Source: Renibacterium sp. (GTDB lineage: Bacteria; Actinomycetota; Actinomycetes; Actinomycetales; Micrococcaceae). From it: 64,000 bases of DNA. A model generated the notes under the pieces. It made no database searches and was not told the DNA's origin. It saw only the letters and a list, made by a program, of their open reading frames with translations. The stretch spans positions 372,001 through 436,000 of the forward strand of contig JAFOLH010000005.1 of the NCBI GenBank assembly GCA_017419405.1. Direction: 5' to 3'. The translations under genes were made by a program, and so were the position numbers. Shown here piece after piece: positions 54,866-64,000 of the stretch; position 1 is the stretch's first letter; every line of letters starts with the position of its first letter.

Positions 54866-55217
54866 TACCCCATGCAATCACATGTCGCAGCCGGGGTGGC
54901 ATCGATGCCCGGCCCGGCCAGTTTCACGCCGTCGATTTTGGCCGACGCCGCAGAAATTTCCCCGCGTCGGCCAAAACCGACGGCGCCGTTCTATGACCTG
55001 GGCCTGCATTCAGAACGCGGTCCCGGCTTGCCGGTGAGCTCCAGCCAAAGTTTGTTGCTTATGGCATCAAATTCTACATCGAGATTTTGATGATAACGGT
55101 TTGGTCTCTTATTCATATTCTGGCTGCAGTTTAATTCGACAATAACGTAACCTAAAATTTGCCTCGAGGGGGATGCTCTAGGCGGTTCTTTTCACTCGCC
55201 ATTTAACGAGGTCTGCC
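54866..55217. other. Divergent intergenic region with orphan hairpin and AT-rich half
   Basis: 352 nt with no convincing gene. A strong hairpin (54928-54948 with 54964-54984, 21-bp arms, one mismatch, 15-nt loop) lies upstream of both flanking genes, where a terminator is not expected. From about 55040 the sequence becomes AT-rich up to the TTG start of the next gene, which suggests a junction or a strong promoter. Confidence 0.5.
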
Positions 55218-58076
55218 TTGCGCCCATTTTTGCGTCTTCTCGCACTGCCATTGTCCGCTTCTCTGCTCGTGGCCGTGGTCACCCCGGCAGCTGCCGGGGA
55301 CGAGATGCCGGCTGCTCCGAGCTCAATCTCATCCGCTTCCAGCGAGGAATCAGCCGCCTTGGTTGAAGCCAAGAAAGCCGGCGACCCAGTCGAGGTGGCA
55401 TCGTTGACTACCGCCACGGAGCAGGTCATGGCGATGCCTGACGGGACCTTTTCCAAGACCGTCAATACCAGCCCGGTTCGGATGGAGCAGGAAGGGCAGT
55501 GGAAGGATATCTCGACTGATCTGGTGATTCAGTCGGAGAATGGCCAGGCGATTTTGGCGCCAGAAATGACGCCTACGGACGTCAAATTCGGGGCAGGTGG
55601 GAATTCCCATGTGGCCACCATTAAAGATGACAAAGGCAACCAAATAGTCGAGTCCTGGCCATTCGGCGATTTGCCGACTCCGCTGATCGAGAAAAACACC
55701 GCAACCTACCGGAGTGTATTGCCCGGTGTCGATTTTATCCAGACCGCGCACGTCGACGGGCTCTCCCAGGTACTCAAGATTTATACTCCGGAGGCTGCCC
55801 GCGACCCGAGGGTCAAAGCGATGCGGCTCTACCTGGATTCGAATAATCTGAAAATCAAAGAGGACGGCTCAGGGGGTCTCAAGGCTGAGGCAGCTGACTC
55901 GGGAGAATCAGTTCTCCGGGCGGCGCAAGGCCAATGGTGGGATTCCACGTATCCTGACGCTTCAGCCGCCGAGCCCGGCGGTCCCGGAATCACCCGTCCG
56001 TTTTCCATCGACCTGAGCGGCCCGGAGGGTGCGAAGTCGCAAGGCTTCGGTATGGAGGATATTTTCCGCACCGAGAATCTGGTCTACCCGGTTTATGTGG
56101 ATCCGGACTGGAGCGCAGGCCGGGTGGCATTCCTCTATGTCGACAGCGGGTATGCGTCCACTTCCTATTGGAACGGGCGTTACACCGATGGCGCGATGAA
56201 AGTCGGTTACCTGCAACCGGCATGGGCAGCTGACGGACGACCGCATGTGACCCGTTCCTTTTGGCAGTTCGACACCCGGCCGATCAACGACAAAGCCATC
56301 TTCGCGGCCCAGTTCAAAGTCGTCGCCAAATGGGCGCCGTCCTGTCAGGCGCGGCCGGTGAGCGCTTGGGTCACCGGAGTGATCGAAGACGGGAATTCCT
56401 GGAACTCGCAGCCGGGGCAGTTGCGGAAACTGGACACGCAGAGCTTCGCCAAGGGCAAGGAAGGTTGTGAAGGGCAAGGCAGTGTCGCCTTCAATATGGC
56501 TGCGGCAAAGGATTGGTTGGCCGGTTCACCGCGATGGGTCGTGGGTCTTTATGCGGATAACGAAAGCGACCCCCTGGCCTGGAAGCAGTTTTACAACGAA
56601 GCGAGCATCACGATCCGTTACGGGACGCCACCGGCAAAGCCGATTCTGAACAGTATTTCGAGCTGCGCCTTTGCGTGCCTTGGCCAAGGCGTCAATGAAC
56701 CGCCGTTGACCAGGGACGCGCAGCCGACGTTCTCCTTGAGCTCCAGCGACCCCGATGGATCGGTCGACGGCGACATCGGCATCAACATGACGATCCGGGA
56801 CGGGCAGGGCCGCGCGGTTGCGCACACGCCCTGGACCAGCCAGAAGTTGCCTGGCGGCGGTGGTTCAACGACGTGGCGTGTGCCGACAAGGCTTTCCGAT
56901 GGTGTCTACAGCTTCGAAGCGCAGACTACGGATTCAACGTACCTCGCATCGACACCGATAAGTACCAGGTTCGAGGTTGCGACCACGGCACCTGCACCGC
57001 CCAAGATCACCAGCGGATCCGCGTATCTGAACAACAACCAGATCGACCCGGACGCCGTCGTCGGTGCCACCGAGTTGTCGTTCTCCTTGTCCAATGACAG
57101 CCAACGGCCGGTCAAAGGGTTCGTCTACGCCGTGACTGCTGCCGATGCCACGCCGCCCACCTTTCCCGCTGATAATGCAGCCCTGGGTTGCGGCCGGCGA
57201 ACTGGACCCTATGTGACGGTCTGCTTGACCGAACAATCGGGTACCAGCATCAAAGTTGCGGCGGTGGACGAGGCCTCCGTGCTGACCGCCTGGTCGTTCG
57301 ACCGGGCAGGGAATGTCGATCTGCCGCAGCAGGGTGCGGCCAAATCCGTTCCGTTCCGAGTCGGCCAAACTGCGCCGATGCCGGAAACCGTTCTTCCGCT
57401 GGAGCTGAAAAATGGCGCCAAGTGGGTTGGCATCCAAGCCAATCGCGGCATCCCCGCGAGTAACAGCTGTCAAGGGAGTGCTCCTGACGGGACGGAACCC
57501 CGTAACACTGTGAAGGTCCTCGAGCTCAGCGGATCAGGCCAGTATGCCCAGACTTCGGAACGGGCGGTCGACACTTCGCAGAGTTTCAGCACCAGCGGTT
57601 GGTTCTGCCCCTCCAGCCCCGCGGCGCCGTCGCCGCAGACGGTGATGGCCCAGATGAACGACTCCGGAAACGCGGCAGGGATGATTCGATTGGCCAGTGG
57701 AGGACGTTGGGAATTCGCGATGCCGACGGCGGGAACGCCGCCAGTGTTGGAGAGTGTCAGGACCGCTGAGGGAGCAGTGGCCGACGGCTGGTTTTTCGTC
57801 AACTCGATCTATGACCGGGTCAATCAGCAGCTGCGACTCACGGTCGCCGATTCACGGGTCAGAAACACCTGGATCATCGCTACGACTTCGGCCGTCCATC
57901 CTGGAGCGCAGCCGGACAAACCAGCGTTGTTGGGTGCTAGCAATCCAATGAATCCGGCGCTGGACGGATTCATCGGACAGATCTTCCAGCCGGTCTTCGC
58001 CCAGGGCGTGTTGATCGACGCTCAATTGACCAGTGCTTGGAACACCAAGCGCGGAGAGCAAGGTGTGCTCAAGTGA
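55218..58076 (+). CDS. Large secreted DNRLRE/LamG protein preceding an RHS gene
   Basis: A 952-residue exported protein. TTG 55218 is preferred (GAGG 6 nt upstream), opening RPFLRLLALPLSASLLVAVV, a signal peptide. The middle (about 270-480) has the DNRLRE-type beta domain seen beside Rhs genes (VAFLYVDSGYASTSYWNGRY, RSFWQFDTRPI, CQARPVSAWVT), then an Fn3-like part (about 510-590), and a C-terminal LamG-like domain (about 800-940, GSGQYAQTSERAVDTSQSFSTSGW). It is the usual upstream partner of actinobacterial RHS/YD proteins. Its stop overlaps the RHS start (GTGA). Confidence 0.75.
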   Translation: MRPFLRLLALPLSASLLVAVVTPAAAGDEMPAAPSSISSASSEESAALVEAKKAGDPVEVASLTTATEQVMAMPDGTFSKTVNTSPVRMEQEGQWKDISTDLVIQSENGQAILAPEMTPTDVKFGAGGNSHVATIKDDKGNQIVESWPFGDLPTPLIEKNTATYRSVLPGVDFIQTAHVDGLSQVLKIYTPEAARDPRVKAMRLYLDSNNLKIKEDGSGGLKAEAADSGESVLRAAQGQWWDSTYPDASAAEPGGPGITRPFSIDLSGPEGAKSQGFGMEDIFRTENLVYPVYVDPDWSAGRVAFLYVDSGYASTSYWNGRYTDGAMKVGYLQPAWAADGRPHVTRSFWQFDTRPINDKAIFAAQFKVVAKWAPSCQARPVSAWVTGVIEDGNSWNSQPGQLRKLDTQSFAKGKEGCEGQGSVAFNMAAAKDWLAGSPRWVVGLYADNESDPLAWKQFYNEASITIRYGTPPAKPILNSISSCAFACLGQGVNEPPLTRDAQPTFSLSSSDPDGSVDGDIGINMTIRDGQGRAVAHTPWTSQKLPGGGGSTTWRVPTRLSDGVYSFEAQTTDSTYLASTPISTRFEVATTAPAPPKITSGSAYLNNNQIDPDAVVGATELSFSLSNDSQRPVKGFVYAVTAADATPPTFPADNAALGCGRRTGPYVTVCLTEQSGTSIKVAAVDEASVLTAWSFDRAGNVDLPQQGAAKSVPFRVGQTAPMPETVLPLELKNGAKWVGIQANRGIPASNSCQGSAPDGTEPRNTVKVLELSGSGQYAQTSERAVDTSQSFSTSGWFCPSSPAAPSPQTVMAQMNDSGNAAGMIRLASGGRWEFAMPTAGTPPVLESVRTAEGAVADGWFFVNSIYDRVNQQLRLTVADSRVRNTWIIATTSAVHPGAQPDKPALLGASNPMNPALDGFIGQIFQPVFAQGVLIDAQLTSAWNTKRGEQGVLK

Positions 58077-58417
58077 ACTCGTTTTTCAACCGTTGCGTCA
58101 CTCGGATCAAGCAGTCGTCGCTGGCGGTGTTGGCTACCGCGGTGATCCTGAGCGGCATGGGTCCGATTCCGGACAGTGTCGCGATAGCCCCGTTGTCCCT
58201 CAACCCGTTCGAAACGGAACAGATCCCACCGGTTGCTGCTGTGCCCTGGGCCGGAGTCGGTACCCTGGCCGATCCGTTGACCTCGCCGGAAGTCGCCGGA
58301 AGTCGCCGGAAGCAAGGCCAGCGTCATAGGGGCGGCTGCTGCCAAGCTAGCCGGGCGGCCTTCAGGCGCCGCGAAGCTTGCTGCCTTGCCTGCGGCTCCG
58401 CAGGCAGGTTCGGATAA
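58073..58417 (+). pseudogene. N-terminal fragment of the frameshifted RHS gene (signal peptide)
   Basis: GTG 58073 overlaps the previous stop by 4 nt and opens a frame with a signal-peptide-like segment (SSLAVLATAVILSGMGPIPDS) ending at TAA 58415-58417. Its frame is lost in the 10-bp repeats at 58283-58312; after them the reading becomes Arg/Cys-rich nonsense. With one repeat less it would join the RHS body in frame. An in-frame ATG at 58037 was judged less likely. Confidence 0.8.
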
Positions 58418-61400
58418 AGGGGCGGGCGATGTCACGGCCTTACCGGGTGCTTCCGGCGGTGACTGGGGCGTCGCCGGGCAAACAGGTGCGTTCACCTGGT
58501 CCTACCCGTTCCCGATCCGAATTGCGACGGCGGGAGCCACGCCGTCCTTGTCGCTCTCCTACGATTCGAGCCGGGTCGATGGGCTGACCAGCGCCACCAA
58601 CAATCAGGCTTCGCCAGTGGGCGATGGCTGGCTGCTCGCCGGTGCCGGGCAGATTCGGCAAAAGTTCACTCCGTGTGCGGATCAAGGAGTTTCCGGTTCC
58701 TTCGACCTGTGCGGGAATCAAGGCGGGCAGTCCTTCACCGCGTCTTTCGCCGGTCGCTCCGGGCAGCTGGTCCAGGACGCTGCTTCTGGGACTTGGCGGA
58801 TGCAATCCGATGACAATACGCGCATCGAGTACAAGACCTCGCCGGGGTCCAACGGAACTTACGACGGCGGCTATTGGGAAGTGACCGACGCCGCCGGTAC
58901 CAAATACTTCTTCGGGCTCAACCGGCTGCCGAGTTGGTCAGCAGGCAAAGCGACGACCAATTCGGTGGACCGGGTGCCAGTGGGCGCGGCTTCAGCCGGC
59001 CAGCCATGTGCAGCAGCGTCGTTTGCGGCCAGTCTTTGCCAACAGGCCTGGGCGTGGAATCTCGACTACGTGGTTGATCCGAACGGAAACAGTCAGGCCT
59101 TCTACTACGCCCAAGACGTCAACTTCTACTCCAGCCGGGCCGGGCAAGGCCCTCGGATGGACTACATCCGGTCCAGCCGCCTGGTCCGGGTGGACTACAA
59201 CATGCGGGAAGGCAAGGAGCTCAACACGCCGGCACCGCTGAAAGTCGAGCTTGAGTACGCCGGGCGTTGCGACGGCATTGACTGTGCAAAGGGCAATGAT
59301 GTCCCCACAGGTTTCGATTGCTCGGCCACCGGCAACTGTGGCTCAGTTTCGCCTGCCTTCTACAGTGACAAGCGTTTGGCCAAGGTGACTTCCGGCACCC
59401 GCTTGGCGGACAAGTACCAGAGCGCGGATGTTTGGACGCTCAAACAGTCGATGCCGGATCCCGGTGACGGGACGCGACCTTCGCTGTGGCTCGGATCAGT
59501 GGAACAGCAAGGCGCAAATGCCGCCGCCGGTGCAGCAATCAGTACGCCTCCTCTGGTTTTCGGCGGGCAGACCTTGCAGAACCGGGTCTGGGTGGTCGAC
59601 GGCCAGGCGCCGTTGAATCGGTATCGGATTTCACAGATCAAACAGCCAGCCGGCGCGACCATCGCGGTATCTTACCTGGCTTCGGATTGTGCACCCGGAA
59701 GGCTTCCTGCTTCGCCGGAATCCAATACCCAGCGTTGCTTCCCGCAGTGGTGGGCTCCCACGGCACCGGTGGCAGAAAAGGCCCGGATGGACTATTTCAA
59801 TGTCTACCCGGTGTCTTCGGTAACCACCAATGGCGGTCCGGCGGGCGAAGGCTCTCAGGATCTGGTATCCCGTTTCGAGTACTTGGGGGCACCGGGTTGG
59901 AAATACGCTGCACCTAAAGTCGTGCAGTCCAACGGCAAATCCCAAGTGACCTGGTCTGTGGGCACTGGTTGGTCGAAAGTCCGGACCACCAAAGGAGCCC
60001 CGAGCACTCCTGCGCAAAACAGCGTGCTCGAAACGAGCTACCTCCGCGGTTTGGACGGGAGCCCGGCGGACAATTCCGGTGGGTTGAGAAACGTCAGTCT
60101 GACTGCAGTCGACGGTTCCGTGATCCGGGACTCGCCCTGGCTGGCCGGACGGGTTGTACAAACCCAAGCCTTCTTGAACGAAGGCGGCGCGCTGCTGACC
60201 TCGACGGTAACCGCACCCTGGTCATCGGCACCGACGGCAACGGCGAAGGACAGCCTGGGCAAGCTGGAGTCCCGGCAGCATGGCATCGCGGCGGTGACCA
60301 CTTTGGAAAACCAGCCCGCTGGAGGGGCGCGGGTCAGCAAGACCAGCAACGTCTTCGACAGCTTGGGCCGTGTGGTTGCGGTGTCCGCTACCGGGGACCC
60401 GGTGAGCGGGTCGGAAGGCACCTGTACGGCGACGGTATTTGCCGAGAACCGGGCCGCGAACCTTCTCAACCTGCCGGCCAGCAATACGACGCGCGCGGGC
60501 CAGTGCGGTCCGGACGGCAACTCGACCGGGACGCTTCTTGCGGCCAGCCGGGTGCTTTACGATAGCTCGTCGTCGGCCATTCCGGGAAGCGCCGGGTACC
60601 TGGCCCCGCAGAAGGGCAATCCGAGCCGTACGGATAAGGCCAAATCGGTCGATGGTGGACAAGTCATTTGGCAGAACGGCTCAGTTCGGACATTCGATGC
60701 GTTGGGTCGGACGATTTCGGAAACCGATTCCAGCACCGGAACCCCTCGGACCATCTCGGTCAGCTATGCCCCTGCGGAGGGGCCGGTGGCCGAAGTCAGC
60801 GCACGCAACCCCTTGGGCTGGACCACAACCCAGTCGTTCGATCCGGTGCGCGGAAAACTGCTGAAATCAGTTGACGCGAACGGGGCGGTGACCAGCTACG
60901 GCTACGATGCCGCCGGTCAGCAGACCGGGATGTGGGATCCCTCCCGACCGCAGGACAAAAACCCCACTCCGACCGCGGGAACGGCCTACCGACTCTCGCA
61001 GACTGAACCGTCCTGGACCCGCACGGACCAGATCAATGGCAGAGGCCAGACGATCAGCAGTTTTGCGGTGTTCGACGGACTGGGGCGTTTGCGGCAGACC
61101 CAACGCCCCTCGCCGGCCGGTGGCACGATCGCCAGTGATGTTCTGTACAACGGTTCCGGGGATCAGCGATTGGTCCGAAACCCCTATTACCTGTCCAGCA
61201 ATCCGGACGGGGTGCTGCGGATTCCAGCGGTGGCGGTTCCATCCTCAACCGAGTTCGAGTACGACGGAGTCGGTCGGCCGACGCGGATCAGGGCTTTGGC
61301 GAACGACAACCAGGAACAATGGGTCACGACGTTCGGCTACCAGGGCCTGAACGTGGAGACGGTCTTCGGCCCTGCCGGTGAGGCGGCCAGACGTCTGACC

Positions 61401-64000
61401 AAGGACGTATCTGGGAATGTGGTCAAACGGGAACAATTCCGCGGGCCCGATGTTTCCGGTGCTGCCGACGTGACTTCGTACACTTTCGATCCGCTGCAAC
61501 GGATGACTTCGATGTCCGATCCGGCAGGCAATGGATGGACGTGGTCTTACGATCTGCTGGGCAATGAACTGAGCAGCAAAGATCCGGACAGCGGCGTTTC
61601 GACGAGCAGTTACGACGGCGCCGGCCGCTTGGCCTCGGTACGGGATTCGAACGGAACCATCGGCTCGTACCGGTACGACGTGCTGGACCGGATGGTCGAA
61701 TACCAGATCGCTGAAGCCGGGAAATCGGCCAAGACTTTGGTTTCCAAGGTGTACGACTCGGAGAAGAAGGGACTGCAGAGTTCCAGTACCCGGTTCAACG
61801 GATCGAACTTCGACCAACCGGTGACGGTTCGGCAATCCGGATTCACGGTTTTGAACCAGCCGACCAAGAGCAGCTTGGAGGTTCCAGGCAGTGCCGCGCA
61901 GCTGGGCGGCAAATACGACACCTCGGCGAGCTATACCAGGACCGGGAAGATCGCCAGGGTCGATGTGCCCAAAATCGGCGCCTTGCCCGGCGAAGAGCTG
62001 TATTACAGTTACGACTCATTGGACAATCCGGCGTCTCTGGACAACCAGGACTGGGACATGTACGCGGGCAACACGCAATACAACCAGCTCGGTTGGTTGT
62101 CCGGATATCAACAGACCGACGACCAGCTATACACCACATCGCCCACCAATGGGCTGAACCGGGTGTCCTTCGTCTGGGATGCCACGACCGCACGCCTGAC
62201 CAAGACTACGGCGACCAACACCACGAGATCGCGTTGGACTTCCTTGGGCGAGACCAGCTACGGCTACGCACCGTCCGGCAGGCTCACGTCTCGGACGACT
62301 GAGGCTGCGGCGGGTGGTGGAGCGGATGCGGCTTCCGGAGGCACCGACCGGCAGTGCTACAACTACGACTATGCCGGGCGGTTGAGCCAGGTTTGGACGC
62401 CGGGCAGTGCAGAGTGTTCGGCAGGCTTCGACCCCCAGGCATTGGGCGGTCCGGCGGCGTACGCCCAGCAGTTCAGTTACACCTTGAGCGGTGCGCGTTC
62501 CCAGGTGAAGCGTTTTTCCGGAAGCGGAGATGTGGTTTCCACTGAGGATTACCAGTACCCGGCGGCGGGTTCGGCGGGTGCCAACCAGGTGCAGAAGATC
62601 GTGGCCACGGCGGCCAACGGCAGCAAAACGGACCAGGTTTTCGGCTGGGATGCTTCCGGCAGGATGGTTGACCGGGCTGGGCAGAGGCTCAGCTACACGG
62701 CGGACGGGTTGTTGCTCAATTCAGTGGGGCAGAGCCAAGTTCCGGCGAATCCGAATTTCAGTCCGACGCTGGGCGGGACGTCCGCAGCCAATTCTCCGGG
62801 GGACGAGCGCTGGTACACGGCCGAAGGTGATCTGGTATTGGTCAAGGACAGCACCGGGACCACTCTGACTGTGGACAGCGCGACCGTGCACGCGGACAAG
62901 AGCGGCAAGACTTCGGGCACCCGAACCTACGCCTTCGCCGGCAAGAACGTGGCACAGCGGGTCACGGTGCCGGGCGCGACCGGTGCCAACGCGACGGTGA
63001 AGCAGTTCATGGTTTCGGATTCGGTCAACACCGGCCAGGTGCTTACCGGGCCGAGTACTGGTTCTGCTGGTATCTCGGTTCGGACCCGGTATACGGATCC
63101 GATGGGGTTGCAGCGCGGCTCGGTGCAGAGCGCGGCGATTGCAAGTAATGGCAGCAACCCTGAGGGGTTCGGGGCGGCCAACGGGTACATCGGCGGATTG
63201 GTCGACGCCGGCAGCGGGCTGACGCATCTGGGTGCCCGGGACCTGGACCCGGTGACCGGTATATTTACTGCCCCGGACCCGATACTGGATGTGAGCAACG
63301 CGAACCAGTTCATGCCGTATGCGTATTCGGAGAACGATCCAATCAACAAGTCGGATCCGTCGGGGTTGTTTGCGTTCTTGATCCCGCTCATCCCCTACAT
63401 TCCATACATAGTCGCCGGGATCAAAGCAGCGCTCTACACGACGGCTTTGGTGGGGGCCGCAGCGGTGGCAACTGAAGGCATCAATCGGTGGCAGCAGAGC
63501 TACAGATTCCCGTCATCCAATGGAACGGGCGCAGCAGCTGCGGGTGCCGGTGCTATCACCGCTGCAGCTGGGGCTGTATTGAATTTCGGTTCAGTATCGG
63601 TCAGCAGCTCATCTGCTGCGAGTAATGGATATCGGGCTCCTTCCGGTTACCGGGCACCGAGCGGATATCGAGGCCCGGCCGGGTATCGCGGACCGGCATC
63701 TGCCGGTGGTTCAGGCGCTATTGCTAACCAGGCCGCTGCCTTGGCGGCGGCTGCCGCAGCCGCTGCGGCCGCTGAAGCAGCGCGAATAGCCGCCATGATC
63801 GAAGCGAATCGGGTGGCGGCGGCACAGAGTTTGGCTGCTGTGAACGGTCAGCGGTTGAATAATGAGTCAGCGAATGCGGGTGCTGCCGCGAGCGGTGCGG
63901 CGGCGGGCGGTGCCGCTGCGGCCAGCGGCATGCCGGATCCTGACGATGATTGGACCGACCTATTTAGATTTGTGTCTCACCCGGAAGCTGAAGATATTGC
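58281..64000 (+). CDS. RHS/YD-repeat protein body, likely polymorphic toxin, 3' end beyond window
   Basis: An uninterrupted frame from the stop at 58278-58280 to the end of the window (over 1,900 codons), in a different frame from the GTG 58073 start. It begins with an Ala-rich linker, then a SpvB/TcB-like opening (GDWGVAGQTGAFTWSYPFPI, YDSSRVDG), many YD repeats (YGYDAAGQ, FDALGRTISETD, YDGAGRLASV), and the RHS core end NGYIGGLVDAGSGLTHLGARDLDPVTG followed by SENDPINKSDPSGL. After that a hydrophobic segment (IPYIVAGIKAALYTTALVGAAAVA), GYRAPS repeats and an Ala-rich helix begin the variable C-terminal region. The toxin domain, if any, and an immunity gene lie beyond the window. Confidence 0.85.
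58283..58312 (+). repeat. Three tandem copies of a 10-bp unit causing a frameshift
   Basis: TCGCCGGAAG is repeated three times with no differences (58283-58292, 58293-58302, 58303-58312). Because 10 is not a multiple of three, changing the copy number by one changes the frame. Two copies give ...TSPEVAGSKASVIG..., which continues into the long RHS frame. Confidence 0.95.
63627..63698 (+). repeat. Four 18-bp repeats in the RHS C-terminal region
   Basis: Four degenerate 18-nt units encode GYRAPS, GYRAPS, GYRGPA and GYRGPA, directly before a poly-Ala/Gly stretch. They form a Tyr/Arg/Pro-rich linker between the RHS cage end and the tail. Confidence 0.85.

Noticed and set aside
58037..58072. ATG 58037 as RHS start
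   Set aside because: It overlaps the preceding gene by 40 nt and would place polar residues before the signal peptide; GTG 58073 with a 4-nt overlap fits better.

Overview
The window is chromosomal DNA of a high-GC actinobacterium, most likely Micrococcales and probably Micrococcaceae (an Arthrobacter-like organism). This rests on GC-rich wobble positions, frequent GTG starts, the fbaA-DUF3151 pair, purSQL order, a small SRP RNA beside dnaX, and LAxTG, TAT and lipobox export signals. The genus is an inference. No insertion sequence, integrase, phage module or CRISPR array was seen.

Layout. 1-6.9 kb: truncated secreted lipase, fbaA-DUF3151, LtrA, SdpI-like protein, purA, nitrilase-family amidase. 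6.9-13 kb: a sortase-anchored thioester-domain adhesin broken by one in-frame TAG, CoA-binding protein, polysaccharide deacetylase, MmcQ/YjbR and DUF1990 proteins, arginase-fold protein, and a secreted neutral sphingomyelinase. 13-16.4 kb: purS-purQ-purL on the minus strand. 16.7-21.9 kb: exported proteins (subtilase, peptidoglycan amidase, and a subtilisin-inhibitor-like lipoprotein). 22.9-28.5 kb: a glycopeptide-resistance locus, vanRS on the plus strand facing vanH-vanA-vanX-murG-like on the minus strand. 28.6-32.6 kb: a fucose module (GH29 fucosidase, fuconolactonase-like amidohydrolase, divergent mutarotase). 32.7-41 kb: Na+/H+ antiporter, GNAT, aspartate kinase with a coupled leader peptide, VOC protein, and a malEFG-type sugar importer with a LacI-type operator on its promoter. 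41.2-45.7 kb: recR, dnaX, gluQ, SRP RNA, tRNA-Ser(GGA). 45.9-54.9 kb: second secretory lipase, DUF1992, Baeyer-Villiger-type monooxygenase, a MarR-controlled MFS/flavin-reductase pair, matrixin protease, MpaB-family protein, lipoprotein. 55.2-64 kb: a DNRLRE/LamG secreted protein followed by a giant RHS/YD-repeat protein that runs off the end.

How the genes work together. VanR/VanS should sense glycopeptides; VanH makes D-lactate, VanA makes D-Ala-D-Lac, VanX hydrolyses D-Ala-D-Ala, and the extra MurG may glycosylate the modified lipid I. Key residues of VanX (H116, D123, E181, H184) and VanA (H244) fall at the same numbers as in the enterococcal enzymes as I remember them. The fucose genes form a short catabolic route. 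The MFS/flavin-reductase operon and marR share a 27-bp dyad operator.

Most notable: (1) the RHS gene is split by three tandem copies of a 10-bp unit, and two copies would restore one frame from signal peptide to YD repeats, which suggests slippage or phase variation; (2) the adhesin is interrupted by a single amber codon; (3) the van locus has unusual overlaps, an extra murG and no vanK; (4) a sphingomyelinase in what looks like an environmental actinobacterium; (5) long perfect palindromes act as gene-end hairpins, one of them inside a coding sequence.
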